64,000 nucleotides of DNA from Hydractinia symbiolongicarpus (GCF_029227915.1 NC_079877.1:19495851-19559850); one strand, 5' to 3'. Counted from the first letter of the stretch, positions 13,866-28,475 are shown. Notes: a model not told the origin generated them from the letters alone. Numbers and translations: made by a program.

Positions 13866-15319
13866 CAGGCTCGTGGAACTAAGTGATTAACGTGTAAGGC
13901 CTTTATTAGGCGGCAAGAGGCCATAGTACGGCTTTTAGAAGGCTATGTTCGTAGTTGACGTTGATATAAGGCAATGGCGCCATGGAAAACGACTTGGGAC
14001 GTTGTAGATCATTAAGACTGCAAGGACTAAACCCATGGCAACCTGTGCGGACCCGTGGAACCACGTATTTTAAGTGTAGGGCCTTAATTATGTCGTAAAA
14101 GACCAAATTACTGCTTTTAGAAGGCTATGCACGTAGTTGACGGTGATAAAAGGCCATGGCGGCAAGAAAAACGACTTGGCACGTTGCGCTCCATTGAGAA
14201 TAAAAGGACTAGACCAATGATACCATGCGCAAGATTGTTGAACCACGTAATTTACGTGTAAAGCCTTAATTAGGCCGCAAAAAGCCATAATACGGCTTTT
14301 AGAAAGCTTTGCACGTAGTTGATGGTGATACAAGGCCATGACGCCAAGGAAACCGACTTGGAACGTTGTAGTCCATTGAGACTGAAAGGTCTGGACCAAT
14401 GATACCATGAGCAGTCTCGTGGAACTAAGTGATTAACGTGTAAGGCCTTTATTAGGCGGCAAGAGGCCATAGTACGGCTTTTAGAAGGCTATGCTCGTAG
14501 TTGACGTTGATACAAGGCAATGGCGCCATGGAAAACGACTTGGGACGTTGTAGATCATTATGATTGCAAAGACTAAACCCATGGCAACCTGTGCGGACCC
14601 GTGCAACGACGTATTTTATGTGTAGGGCCTTAATTATGTCGTAAAAGACCATATTACTGCTTTTAGTAGGTTATGCACGTAGTTGACGGTGATATAAGGG
14701 TATATCGCCAGGGAAAATGACTTTGGACGTTGTAGTCCTTTGAGACTGAGAAACTAGCCCAATGGCACCATGCGCAAACTCGTGGAAATACGTGATATTC
14801 GTGTAAGGCCTTAGTTAGGCTGCAAAAGGCCATACTACGGCTTGTCGAAGGCTATGCACATATTTGACGGTGATGAAAGGCCATGGCGGGAAGGAAAACG
14901 AATTGGCACGTTGCAGTCCATTGAAAATGAAAGGACTAGACCAACGATACCATGTTCAGGCTCGTGGAACTAAGTGATTAACGTGTAAGGCCTTTATTAG
15001 GCGGCAAGAGGCCATAGTACGGCTTTTAGAAGGCTATGCACGTAGTTGACGGTGATATAAGGACATGGCGCCAAGGCAAATGACTTTGGACGATGTAGTC
15101 CTTTGAGACTGAGAGAACTAGACCAATGATACAATGCGCAGGCCTCTGGAAGTACTTGATTTCGTGTAAGGCCTTTATTAGGCGGCAAGAGGCCATGGTA
15201 CGGCTTTTAGAAGGCTATGCACATATTTGACGGTGATAAAAGGCCATGCCGTGAAGGAAAACGAATTGGCACGTTGCAGTCCATTGAGAATGAAATGACT
15301 AGACCAATGATACCATGAG
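13866..15319 (+). repeat. 1,454-bp higher-order unit, copy 1
   Basis: Eight monomers minus 2 bp. The left boundary is where the sequence starts to match 15,320 onward. Shared rare variants confirm the duplication: cttttagtaggttatg near 14,660 and 16,114, tgcgctccattgag near 14,187 and 15,641, and cccttaattatg-type monomers in the same order. Confidence 0.85.
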
Positions 15320-16773
15320 CAGGCTCGTGGAACTAAGTGATTAACGTGTAAGGCCTTTATTAGGCGGCAAGAGGCCATAGTACGGCTTTTAGAAGGCTAT
15401 GTTCGTAGTTGACGTTGATATAAGGCAATGGCGCCATGGAAAACGACTTGGGACGTTGTAGATCATTAAGACTGCAAGGACTAAACCCATGGCAACCTGT
15501 GCGGACCCGTGGAACCACGTATTTTAAGTGTAGGGCCTTAATTATGTCGTAAAAGACCAAATTACTGCTTTTAGAAGGCTATGCACGTAGTTGACGGTGA
15601 TAAAAGGCCATGGCGGCAAGAAAAACGACTTGGCACGTTGCGCTCCATTGAGAATAAAAGGACTAGACCAATGATACCATGCGCAAGATTGTTGAACCAC
15701 GTAATTTACGTGTAAAGCCTTAATTAGGCCGCAAAAAGCCATAATACGGCTTTTAGAAAGCTTTGCACGTAGTTGATGGTGATACAAGGCCATGACGCCA
15801 AGGAAACCGACTTGGAACGTTGTAGTCCATTGAGACTGAAAGGTCTGGACCAATGATACCATGAGCAGTCTCGTGGAACTAAGTGATTAACGTGTAAGGC
15901 CTTTATTAGGCGGCAAGAGGCCATAGTACGGCTTTTAGAAGGCTATGCTCGTAGTTGACGTTGATACAAGGCAATGGCGCCATGGAAAACGACTTGGGAC
16001 GTTGTAGATCATTATGATTGCAAAGACTAAACCCATGGCAACCTGTGCGGACCCGTGCAACGACGTATTTTATGTGTAGGGCCTTAATTATGTCGTAAAA
16101 GACCATATTACTGCTTTTAGTAGGTTATGCACGTAGTTGACGGTGATATAAGGGTATATCGCCAGGGAAAATGACTTTGGACGTTGTAGTCCTTTGAGAC
16201 TGAGAAACTAGCCCAATGGCACCATGCGCAAACTCGTGGAAATACGTGATATTCGTGTAAGGCCTTAGTTAGGCTGCAAAAGGCCATACTACGGCTTGTC
16301 GAAGGCTATGCACATATTTGACGGTGATGAAAGGCCATGGCGGGAAGGAAAACGAATTGGCACGTTGCAGTCCATTGAAAATGAAAGGACTAGACCAACG
16401 ATACCATGAGCAGGCTCGTGGAACTAAGTGATTAACGTGTAAGGCCTTTATTAGGCGGCAAGAGGCCATAGTACGGCTTTTAGAAGGCTATGCACGTAGT
16501 TGACGGTGATATAAGGACATGGCGCCAAGGCAAATGACTTTGGACGATGTAGTCCTTTGAGACTGAGAGAACTAGACCAATGATACAATGCGCAGGCCTC
16601 TGGAAGTACTTGATTTCGTGTAAGGCCTTTATTAGGCGGCAAAAGGCCATGGTACGGCTTTTAGAAGGCTATGCACATATTTGACGGTGATAAAAGGCCA
16701 TGCCGTGAAGGAAAACGAATTGGCACGTTGCAGTCCATTGAGAATGAAATGACTAGACCAATGATACCATGCG
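15320..16773 (+). repeat. 1,454-bp higher-order unit, copy 2
   Basis: Second copy of 13,866-15,319, differing by only a few bases by eye. The monomer at the end of each copy shows an exchange point inside gaccaatgataccatg(a/c)gcagg. Copy 1 continues as the start of copy 2, while copy 2 continues into a different monomer after 16,774. The boundary therefore lies within a monomer, not at a monomer edge. Confidence 0.85.
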
Positions 16774-19584
16774 CAGGCTTGTGGAACCACGTAATTCACG
16801 TGTAAGGCCTTTATTAGGCCGCAAAAGCCAAGTTACGGCTTTTAGAAGGGTATCCACGTAGTTAAGGGTGATATAAAGGCATGGCGCCATGGAAAACGAC
16901 TTGGGACGTTGTAGATCATTATGACTGCAAGGACTAAACCCATGGCAACCTGTGCAGAACCGTGCAACGACGTATGTTATGTGTAGGGTGTTTATTAGGC
17001 CGCAAAAAGCCATATTACTCCTTTTAGAACGCTATGCACGTAGTTGACGGTGATATAAGGGCATGGTGCAAAGGCAAATGACTTAGCACGTTGTAGTCCT
17101 TTGAGACTGAGAAACTAGCCCAATGGCACCATGCATAGACTCGTGGAAATACGTGATATTCGTGTAAGGCCTTTATTAGGCGGTAAAAAGCCATATTACT
17201 GCCTTTAGAAGGCTATGCACGTAGTTGACGGTGATATAAGGCCATGACGCCAAGGAAAACGACTTGGCACGTTGTAGTCCATTCAGACTGCAAGGACTAC
17301 AGCCATGGCAACCTGTGTGGACACGTGGAACCTCGTAATTTAAGTGTAGGGCCTTTATTAGGCCGCAAAAAGCCATATTACGGCTTGTCGAAGGCTATGC
17401 AAGCAGTTGCCGGTGATATAAGGGCATGGCGTCAAGAAAAACGACTTGGCACGTTTTTAGTCCATTGAGTCTGCAAGGACTAGACCAATGCCAAGCTGCG
17501 CGAACACATGGAACCACTTAATTCAAGTGTAAGGCCTTTATTCGGCTGCAAAAGTCATGTTACGGCTTTTAGAAGGCTATCCACGTAGTTAACGGTGATA
17601 TAAAGGCATGGCGCCAAGGTAAACGACTTGGAACGTTGTAGTCCATTGAGACTGCAAGGACTAGAACAATGGCATGCTGCGCGAACACATGGAACCACGT
17701 AATTCAAATGTAAGGACTTTATTGAGCCGCAAAAGCCATATTACGGCTTTTAGAAGGCTTTGCACGTAGTTGAGGGTGATATAAGGGCATGCCGCCAAGG
17801 AAAATGACTTTGGACGATGTAGTCCTCTGAGACTGAGATAACTAGACCAATGGCACCATGCGCAGAGTCGCGGAAATACATGATTACGTGTAAGGCCTTT
17901 ATTAGGCGGCAAGAGGCCATATTACGGCTTTTAAAAGGCTATGCACGTAGTTGACGGTGATATAAGGGTATGGCGCCAGGGAAAATGACTTTGGACGTTG
18001 TAGTCCTTTGAGACAGAGAGAACTCGACCAATGGTACCATGCGCAAACTCGTGGAAATACGTGATTTTCGTGTAAGGCCTTAGTTAGGCTGCAAAATGCC
18101 ATACTACGGCTGGTCAAAGGCTATGCACGCAATTGCCGGTGATATAAGAGAAACGACTTGGGACGTTGTAGTCCATTCAGACTGCAAGGACTAGACCAAT
18201 GGCAAGTTGCGCGAACACGTGGAACAACGTAATTCACGTGTAAGGCCTTAATTATGTCGTTAAAGACCATATTATGGCCTTTAGAAGGCCATGCACGTAG
18301 TGGACGATGATAAAAGGCCATGGCACCAAGGAAAACAACTTGGCACGTTGCAGTCCATTGAGAATGAAAGGACCAGACCAATGATACAATGCGCAGGCCT
18401 CTGGAAGTACTTGATTTCGTGTAAGGCCTTTATTAGGCGGCAAGAGGCCATAGTACGGCTTTTAGAAGGCTATGCACATATTTGACGGTGATATAAGGCC
18501 ATGACGCCAAGGAAACCGACTTGAAACGTTGTAGTCCATTGAGACTGAAAGGTCTAGACCAATGATACCATGAGCAGGCTCGTGGAACTAAGTGATTAAC
18601 GTGTAAGGCCTTTATTAGGCGGCAAGAGGCCATAGTACGGCTTTTAGAAGGTTTTGCTCGTAGTTGACGTTGATACAAGGCATTGGCGCCATGGAAAACG
18701 ACTTGGGACGTTGTAGATCATTATGATTGCAAAGACTAAACCCATGGCAACCTGTGCGGACCCGTGCAACGACGTATTTTATGTGTAGGGCCTTAATTAT
18801 GTCGTAAAAGACCATATTACTGCTTTTAGAAGGCTATCCACGTAGTTGACGGTGATATAAGGACATGGCGCCAAGGCAAATGACTTTGGACGATGTAGTC
18901 CTTTGAGACTGAGAGAACTAGACCAATGATACAATGCGCAGGCCTCTGGAAGTACTTGATTTCGTGTAAGGCCTTTATTAGGCGGCAAGAGGCCATAGTA
19001 CGGCTTTTAGAAGGCTATGCACATATTTGACGGTGATAAAAGGCCATGGCGGGAACGAAAACGAATTGGCACGTTGCAGTCCATTGAGAATGAAAGGACT
19101 AGACCAATGATACCATGCGCAGGCTTGTGGAACCACGTAATTCACGTGTAAGGCCTTTATTAGGCCGCAAAAGCCAAGTTACGGCTTTTAGAAGGGTATC
19201 CACGTAGTTAAGGGTGATATAAAGGCATGGCGCCATGGAAAACGACTTGGGACGTTGTAGATCATTATGACTGCAAGGACTAAACCCATGGCAACCTGTG
19301 CAGACCCGTGCAACGACGTATGTTATGTGTAGGGCCTTAATTATTTCGTAAAAGACCATATTACTGCTTTTAGAAGGTTATGTACGTAGTTGACGGTGAT
19401 ATAAGGGTATGGCGCCAGGGAAAATGACTTTGGACGTTGTAGTCCTTTGAGACAGAGAGAACTAGACCAATGGTACCATGCGCAAACTCGTGGAAATACG
19501 TGATTTTCGCGTAAGGCCTTTATTAGGCGGCAAAAAGCCATATTACTGCTTTTAGAAAGCTATGCACGTAGTTGACGGTGATAT
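16774..19584 (+). repeat. Mosaic satellite stretch
   Basis: About 15 monomers of mixed classes. The 17.18-17.9 kb part matches 37.88-38.6 kb at an offset of 20,700 bp. One monomer near 18,141-18,155 has lost about 14 bp (the catggcg..aagga segment), so that gatataagag joins aaacgacttgg directly. No non-satellite sequence is seen. Confidence 0.8.
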
Positions 19585-21217
19585 AAGGCCATGACGCCAA
19601 GAAAAACGACTTGGCACGTTGCAGTCCATTCAGACTGCAAAGACTAGAGCCATGGCAACCTGTGTGGACACGTGGAACCTCGTAATTTAAGTGTAGGGCC
19701 TTTATTAGTCCGCAAAAACACATATTACGACTTTTAGAAGGCTATGCACGTAGTTGATGGTGATACAAGGCCATGACGCCAAGGAAACCGACTTGGAACG
19801 TTGTAGTCCATTGAGACTGAAAGGTCTAGACCAGTGATACCATGAGCAGTCTCGTGGAACTAAGTGATTAACGTGTAAGGCCTTTATTAGGCGGCAAGAG
19901 GCCATAGTACGGCTTTTAGAAAGCTATGCACGCAATTGCCGGTGATATAAGAGCATGGCGTCAAGGAAACCGAATTGGCACGTTGCAGTCCATTGAGAAT
20001 GAAAGGACTAGACCAATGATACCATGCGCAGGCTTGTGGAACCACGTAATTCACGTGTAAGGCCTTTATTAGGCCGCAAAAGCCAAATTACGGCTTTTAG
20101 AAGGGTATCCACGTAGTTAAGGGTGATATAAAGGCATGGCGCCATGGAAAACGACTTGGGACGTTGTAGATCATTATGACTGCAAGGACTAAACCCATGG
20201 CAATCTGTGCAGACCCGTGCAACGACGTATGTTATGTGTAGGGCCTTAATTATTTCGTAAAAGACCATATTACTGCTTTTAGAAGGTTATGCACGTAGTT
20301 GACGGTGATATAAGGGTATGGCGCCAGGGAAAATGATTTTGGACGTTGTAGTCCTTTGAGACAGAGAGAACTAGAGCAATGGCATCATGCGCAGACTCGT
20401 GGAAATACGTGATTTTCGTGTAAGGCCTTAATTAGGCTGCAAAAGGCCATACTACGGCTTGTCGAAGGCTATGCAAGCAGTTGCCGGTGATATAAGGGCA
20501 TGGCGTCAAGAAAAACGACTTGGCACGTTTTTAGTCCTTTGAGACTGAGAGAACTAGACCAATAGGAAGCTGCGCGGACATGTGGAACCACGTAATTTAC
20601 GTGTAAGGTCTTTATTAGGCCGCAAAAGCCATATTACGGCTTTTAGAAAGTTATGCACGTAGTTGACGGTGATATAAGAGCATGGCGTCAAAGAAAACGG
20701 CTTGGGACGTTGTAGTCCATTGAGACTGCAAGGACTAGACCAATGGCAAGATGTGCGAGCACATGGAACCACGTAATTCACGTGTAAGGCCTTTATTAAG
20801 CCGCAAAGCCATATTACGGCTTTTAGAAGGCTATGCACGTAGTTAACGGTGATATAAGGGCGTTGCGCCAAGGAAAACGACTTGGCACGATGCAATCCAT
20901 TGAGAATGAAAGAACTAGACCAATGATACCTTGCCAAGGCTTGTGGAACCACGTATTTTAAGTGTAGGGCCTTAATTATGTCGTAAAAGACCATATTACG
21001 GCTTTTAGAAGGCCATGCACGTAGTGGACGATGATAAAAGGCCATGGCGCCAAGGAAAACGACTTGGCACGTTGCAGTCCATTGAGAATGAAAGGACTGG
21101 ACCAATGATACCATGCGCAGGCTTGTGGAACCACGTAATTTACGTGTAAGGCCTTTATTAGGCCGCAAAGCCATATTACCCCTTTTAGAAGGCTATGCAC
21201 GTAGTTGACGGTGATAT
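19585..21217 (+). repeat. ~1.63-kb duplication, copy 1
   Basis: Matches 21,218-22,488. The offset starts at 1,633 bp (nine monomers) and falls to 1,451 bp because copy 2 lost one complete monomer in between. Rare shared variants include gtccgcaaaaacacatattacg (19,709 and 21,342) and gcaatctgtgcagac. Confidence 0.75.
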
Positions 21218-22488
21218 AAGGGCATAGCGCCAAGAAAAACGACTTGGCACGTTGCAGTCCATTCAGACTGCAAAGACTAGAGCCATGGCAACCTGTGTGG
21301 ACACGTGGAACCTCGTAATTTAAGTGTAGGGCCTTTATTAGTCCGCAAAAACACATATTACGACTTTTAGAAGGCTATGCACGTAGTTGATGGTGATACA
21401 AGGCCATGACGCCAAGGAAACCGACTTGGAACGTTGTAGTCCATTGAGACTGAAAGGTCTAGACCAGTGATACCATGAGCAGTCTCGTGGAACTAAGTGA
21501 TTAACGTGTAAGGCCTTTATTAGGCCGCAAAAGCCAAATTACGGCTTTTAGAAGGGTATCCACGTAGTTAAGGGTGATATAAAGGCATGGCGCCATGGAA
21601 AACGACTTGGGACGTTGTAGATCATTATGACTGCAAGGATTAAACCCATGGCAATCTGTGCAGACCCGTGCAACGACGTATGTTATGTGTAGGGCCTTAA
21701 TTATTTCGTAGAAGACCATATTACTGCTTTTAGAAGGTTATGCACGTAGTTGACGGTGATATAAGGGTATGGCGCCAGGGAAAATGACTTTGGACGTTGT
21801 AGTCCTTTGAGACAGAGAGAACTAGAGCAATGGCATCATGCGCAGACTCGTGGAAATACATGATTTTCGTGTAAGGCCTTAATTAGGCTGCAAAAGGCCA
21901 TACTACGGCTTGTCGAAGGCTATGCAAGCAGTTGCCGGTGATATAAGGGCATGGCGTCAAGAAAAACGACTTGGCACGTTTTTAGTCCTTTGAGACTGAG
22001 AGAACTAGACCAATAGGAAGCTGCGAGCACATGGAACCACGTAATTCACGTGTAAGGCCTTTATTAAGCCGCAAAGCCATATTACGGCTTTTAGAAGGCT
22101 ATGCACGTAGTTAACGGTGATATAAGGGCGTTGCGCCAAGGAAAACGACTTGGCACGATGCAATCCATTGAGAATGAAAGAACTAGACCAATGATACCTT
22201 GCCAAGGCTTGTGGAACCACGTATTTTAAGTGTAGGGCCTTAATTATGTCGTAAAAGACCATATTACGGCTTTTAGAAGGCCATGCACGTAGTGGACGAT
22301 GATAAAAGGCCATGGCGCCAAGGAAAACGACTTGGCACGTTGCAGTCCATTGCGAATGAAAGGACTGGACCAATGATACCATGCGCAGGCTTGTGGAACC
22401 ACGTAATTTACGTGTAAGGCCTTTATTAGGCCGCAAAGCCATATTACCCCTTTTAGAAGGCTATGCACGTAGTTGACGGTGATATAAG
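21218..22488 (+). repeat. ~1.63-kb duplication, copy 2 (two monomers lost)
   Basis: A copy of 19,585-21,217 that lacks one monomer near 21,510. It lacks a second at about 22,022, where aggaagctgcg joins agcacatgg. Both losses are close to one exact monomer, as expected from misaligned exchange within the satellite. Confidence 0.7.
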
Positions 22489-25400
22489 GGCATGGCGCCA
22501 AGGCAAATGACTTTGGACGATGTAGTCTTTTGGGACTGAAAGTAGTAGACCAATAGCAAGCTGCGCGGACATGTGGAACCACGTAATTCCCGTGTAAAGC
22601 CTTAATTAGGCAGCAAAAAGCCATAATACGGCTTCTAGAAAGCTTTGCACGTAGTTGATGGTGATATAAGGCCAGGACGCCAAGGAAACCGACTTGGAAC
22701 GTTGTAGTCCATTGAGACCGAATGGTCTAGACCAATGATACCATGAGCAGGCTCGTGGAACTAAGTGATTAACGTGTAAGGCCTTTATTAGGCGGCAAGA
22801 GGCCATAGTACGGCTTTTAGAAGGCTATGTTCTTAGTTGACGTTGATATAAGGCAATGGCGCCATGGAAAACGACTTGGGACGTTGTAGATCATTAAGAC
22901 TGCAAGGACTAAACCCATGGCAACCTTTGCGGACCCGTGGAACCACGTATTTTAAGTGTAGGGCCTTAATTTTGTCGTAAAAGAGTATATTACTGCTTTT
23001 AGAAGGCTGTGCACGTAGTTGACGGTGATATAAGGCCATGGCGCCAAGGCAAATGACTTAGCACGTTGTAGTCCTTTGAGACTGAGAGAACTAGACCAAT
23101 AGCACCATGCGCAGGCTTGTGGAACCACGTAATTTACGTGTAAGGCCTTTATTAGGCCGCAAATCCATATTACGGCTTTTAGAAGGGTATGCACGTAGTT
23201 GACGGTGATATAAGGGCATGGCGCCAAGGCAAATGACTTTGGACGTTGTAGTCCATTGAGACTGCAAAGACTAGACCAATGGCAAGCTGCGCGAACACGT
23301 GGAACCACGTAATTCACGTGTAAGGACTTTATTGAGCCGCTAAAGCCATATTACGGCTTTTAGAAGGCTATGCACGTAGTTGACGGTGATATAAGGCCAT
23401 GGCGCCAAGGCAAATGACTTAGCACGATGCAATCCATTGAGAATGAAAGAACTAGACCAATGATACCTTGACAAGGCTTGTGGAACCACGTATTTTAAGG
23501 GTAGGGCCTTAATTATGTCGTAAAAGACCATATTACGGCTTTTAGAAGGCCATGCACGTAGTGGACGATGATAAAAGGCCATGGCGCCAAGGAAAACGAC
23601 TTGGCACGTTGGAGTCCATTGAGAATGAAAGGACCAGACCAATGATACAATGCGCAGGCCTCTGGAAATACTTGATTTCGTGTAAAGCCTTTATTAGGCG
23701 GCAAGAGGCCATAGTACGGCTTATAGAAGGCTATGCACATATTTGACGGTGATAAAAGGCCATGGCGGCAAGGAAAACGAATTGGCACGTTGCAGTCCAT
23801 TGAGAATGAAAGGACTAGACCAATGATACCATGCGCAGGCTTGTGGAACCGCGTAAATTACGTGTAAGGCCTTTATTAGGCCGCAAAGCCATATTACCCC
23901 TTTTAGAAGGCTATGCACGTAGTTGACGGTGATATAAGGGCATGGCGCCAGGGAAAATGACTTTGGACGTTGTAGTCCTTTGAGACAGAGAAAACTAGAC
24001 CAATGGTACCATGCGCAAACTCGTGGAAATACGTGATTTTCGTGTAAGGCCTTTATTAGGCGGCAAAAAGCCATATTACGGCTTTTAGTAGGCTATGCAC
24101 GTAGTTGACGTTGATATAAGGCAATGGCGCCATGGAAAAGGACTTGGGACGTTGTAGATCATTAAGACTGCAATGACTAAACCCATGGCAACTGTGCGGA
24201 CCCGTGGAACCACGTATTTTAAGTGTAGGGCCTTAATTATGTCGTAAAAGACCATAGTACGGCTTTTAGGAGGCCATGCACGTAGTGGACGATGATAAAA
24301 GGCCATGGCGCCAAGGAAAACGACTTGGCACGTTGCAGTCCATTGAGAACGAAAGGACCAGCCCAATGGCACCATGCGCAGACTCGTGGAAATACGTGAT
24401 ATTCGTGTAAGGCCTTAGTTAGGCTGCAAAAGGCCATACTACGGCTTGTCGAAGGCTATGCACGCAATTGCCAGTGATATAAGAGCATGGCGTCAAGGAA
24501 AACGCCTTGGGACGTTGTAGTCCATTCAGACTGCAAGGACTAGAGCCATGGCAACCTGTGCAGACACGTGGAACCACGTAATTTAAGTGTAGGGTCTTTA
24601 TTAGGCCGCAAAAAGCCATATTACGCCTTTTAGAAGGCTATGCACGTAGTTGACGGTGATATAAGGGCATGGCGCCAAGGCAAATGACTATGGATGTTGT
24701 ACTCCTTTGAGACAGAGAGAACTAGAGCAATGGCATCATGCGCAGACTCGTGGAAATACGTGATTTTCGTGTAAGGCCTTAATTAGGCTGCAAAAGGCCA
24801 TACTACGGCTTGTCGAAGGCTATGCAAGCAGTTGCCGGTGATATAAGGGCATGGCGTCAAGAAAAACGACTTGGCACGTTTTTAATCCTTTGAGACTGAG
24901 AGAACTAGACCAATAGGAAGCTGCGCGGACATGTGGAACCACGTAATTCACGTGTAAAGCCTTAATTAGGCCGCAAAAAGCCATAATACGGCTTTTAGAA
25001 AGCTTTGCACGTAGTTGATGGTGATACAAGGCCATGACGCCAAGAAAACCGACTTGGAACGTTGTAGTCCATTGAGACTGAAAGGTCTAGAGCAATGATG
25101 CCATGAGCAGTCTCGTGGAACTAAGTGATTAACGTGTAAGGCTTTTATTAGGCGGCAAGAGGCCATAGTACGGCTTTTAGAAGGCTATGCTCGTAGTTGA
25201 CGTTGATATAAGGCAATGGCGACATGGAAAACGACTTGGGACGTTGTAGATCATTATGAGTGCAAGGACTAAGCCCATGGCAACCTGTGCGGCCCCGTGC
25301 AACGACGTATTTTATGTGTAGGGCTTAATTATGTCGTAAAAGACCATATTACTGCTTTTAGAAGGCTATGCACGTAGTTAACGGTGATATAAGGGCATTG

Positions 25401-28400
25401 CGCCAAGGAAAACGACTTGGCACGATGCAATCCATTGAGAATGAAAGAACTAGACCAATGATACCTTGCCAAGGCTTGTGGAACCACGTATTTTAAGTGT
25501 AGGGCCTTAATTATGTCGTAGAAGACCATATTACGGCTTTTAGAAGGCCATGCACGTAGTGGACGATGATAAAAGGCCATGGCGCCAAGGAAAACGACTT
25601 GGCACGTCGCAGTCCATTGAGAATGAAAGGACCAGACCAATGATACAATGCGCAGGCCTCTGGAAATACTTGATTTCGTGTAAGGCCTTTATTAGGCGGC
25701 AAGAGGCCATAGTACGGCTTATAGAAGGCTATGCACATATTTGACGGTGATAAAAGGCCATGGCGGCAAGGAAAACGAATTGGCACGTTGCAGTCCATTG
25801 AGAATGAAAGGACTAGACCAATGATACCATGCGCAGGCTTGTGGAACCGCGTAATTTACGTGTAAGGCCTTTATTAGGCCGCACAGCCATACTACCCCTT
25901 TTAGAAGGCTATGAACGTAGTTGACGGTGATATAAGGGCATGGCGCCAAGGCAAATGACTTTGGACGATGTAGTCTTTTGGGACTGAAAGAAGTAGACCA
26001 ATAGCAAGCTGCGCGGACATGTGGAACCACGTAATTCCCGTGTAAAGCCTTAATTAGGCCGCAAAAAGCCATAATACGGCTTCTAGAAAGCTTTGCACGT
26101 AGTTGATGGTGATATAAGGCCGGGACGCCAAGGAAACCGACTTGGAACGTTGTAGTCCATTGAGACCGAATGGTCTAGACCAATGATACCATGAGCAGGC
26201 TCGTGGAACTAAGTGATTAACGTGTAAGGCCTTTATTAGGCGGCAAGAGGCCATAGTACGGCTTTTAGAAGGCTATGTTCTTAGTTGACGTTGATATAAG
26301 GCAATGGCGCCATGGAAAACGACTTGGCACGTTTTTAGTCCTTTGAGACTGAGAGAACTAGACCAATAGGAAGCTGCGCGGACATGTGGAACCACGTAAT
26401 TCACGTGTAAAGCCTTAATTAGGCCGCAAAAAGCCATAATACGGCTTTTAGAAAGCTTTGCACGTAGTTGATGGTGATACAAGGCCATGACGCCAAGAAA
26501 ACCGACTTGGAACGTTGTAGTCCATTGAGACTGAAAGGTCTAGAGCAATGATGCCATGAGCAGTCTCGTGGAACTAAGTGATTAACGTGTAAGGCTTTTA
26601 TTAGGCGGCAAGTGGCCTTATTACGGCTTTTAGAAGGCTATGCTCGTAGTTGACGTTGATATAAGGCAATGGCGCCATGGAAAACGACTTGGGACGTTGT
26701 AGATCATTATGAGTGCAAGGACTAAGCCCATGGCAACATGTGCGGCCCCGTGCAACGACGTATTTTATGTGTAGGGCTTAATTATGTCGTAAAAGACCAT
26801 ATTACTGCTTTTAGAAGGCTATGCACGTAGTTGACGGTGATATAAAGGCATGGCGCCAAGAAAAACGAATTGGCACGATGCAGTCCATTGAGAATGAAGG
26901 GACTAGACCAATGATACCATGCGCAGGCTTGTGGAACCACGTAATTTACGTGTAAGGTCTTTATTAGGCCGCAAAAGCCATATTACGGCTTTTAGAAAGC
27001 TATGCACGTAGTTGACGGTGATATAAGAGCATGGCGTCAAAGAAAACGACTTGGGATGTTGTAGTCCATTGAGACTGCAAGGACTAGACCAATGGCAAGC
27101 TGTGCGAGCACATGGAACCACGTAATTCACGTGTAAGGCCTTTATTAGGCCGCAAAGCCATATTACGGCTTTTAAAAGGCTATGCACGTAGTTAACGGTG
27201 ATATAAGGGCAATGCGCCAAGGAAAACGACTTGGCACGTTGCAGTCCATTGCGAATGAAAGGACCAGACCAATGATACAATGCGCAGGCCTCTGGAAATA
27301 CTTGATTTCGTGTAAGGCCTTTATTAGGCGGCAAGAGGCCATAGTACGGCTTATAGAAGGCTATGCACATATTTGACGGTGATAAAAGGCCATGGCGGCA
27401 AGGAAAACGAATTGGCACGTTGCAGTCCATTGAGAATGAAAGGACTAGACCAATGATACCATGCGCAGGCTTGTGGAACCGCGTAATTTACGTGTAAGGC
27501 CTTTATTAGGCCGCAAAGCCATATTACCCCTTTTAGAAGGCTATGCACGTAGTTGACGGTGATATAAGGGCATGGCGCCAAGGCAAATGACTTTGGACGA
27601 TGTAGTCTTTTGGGACTGAAAGAAGTAGACCAATAGCAAGCTGCGCGGACATGTGGAACCACGTAATTCCCGTGTAAAGCCTTAATTAGGCCGCAAAAAG
27701 CCATAATACGGCTTCTAGAAAGCTTTGCACGTAGTTGATGGTGATATAAGGCCAGGACGCCAAGGAAACCGACTTGGAACGTTGTAGTCCATTGAGACCG
27801 AATGGTGTAGACCAATGATACCATGAGCAGGCTCGTGCAACTAAGTGATTAACGTGTAAGGCCTTTATTAGGCGGCAAGAGGCCATAGTACGGCTTTTAG
27901 AAGGCTATGTTCTTAGTTGACGTTGATATAAGGCAATGGCGCCATGGAAAACGACTTGGCACGTTGTAGATCATTAAGACTGCAAGGACTAAACCTATGG
28001 CAACCTTTGCGGACCCGTGGAACCACGTATTTTAAGTGTAGGGCCTTAATTATGTCGTAAAAGAGTATATTACTGCTTTTAGAAGGCTGTGCACGTAGTT
28101 GACGGTGATATAAGGCCATCGCGCCAAGGCAAATGACTTAGCACGTTGTAGTCCTTTGAGACTGAGAGAACTAGACCAATAGCACCATGCGCAGGCTTGT
28201 GGAACCACGTAATTTACGTGTAAGGCCTTTATTAGGCCGCAAATCCATATTACGGCTTTTAGAAGGGTATGCACGTAGTTGACGGTGATATAAGGGCATG
28301 GCGCCAAGGCAAATGACTTTGGACGTTGTAGTCCATTGAGACTGCAAAGACTAGACCAATGGCAAGCTGCGCGAACACGTGGAACCACGTAATTCACGTG

Positions 28401-28475
28401 TAAGGACTTTATTGAGCCGCTAAAGCCATATTACGGCTTTTAGAAGGCTATGCACGTAGTTGACGGTGATATAAG
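22345..28475 (+). repeat. Mosaic of 0.5-1 kb duplications
   Basis: Four duplications interleave here. 22,345-23,395 matches 27,425-28,475 (offset 5,080). 23,425-23,950 matches 25,423-25,948 (offset 1,998, eleven monomers minus 4). 24,870-25,376 matches 26,323-26,829 (offset 1,453). 25,585-26,333 matches 27,217-27,965 (offset 1,632). Rare shared states such as gtagtcttttgggactgaaag and cggcttatagaagg mark the copies. Boundaries are by eye. Confidence 0.75.
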
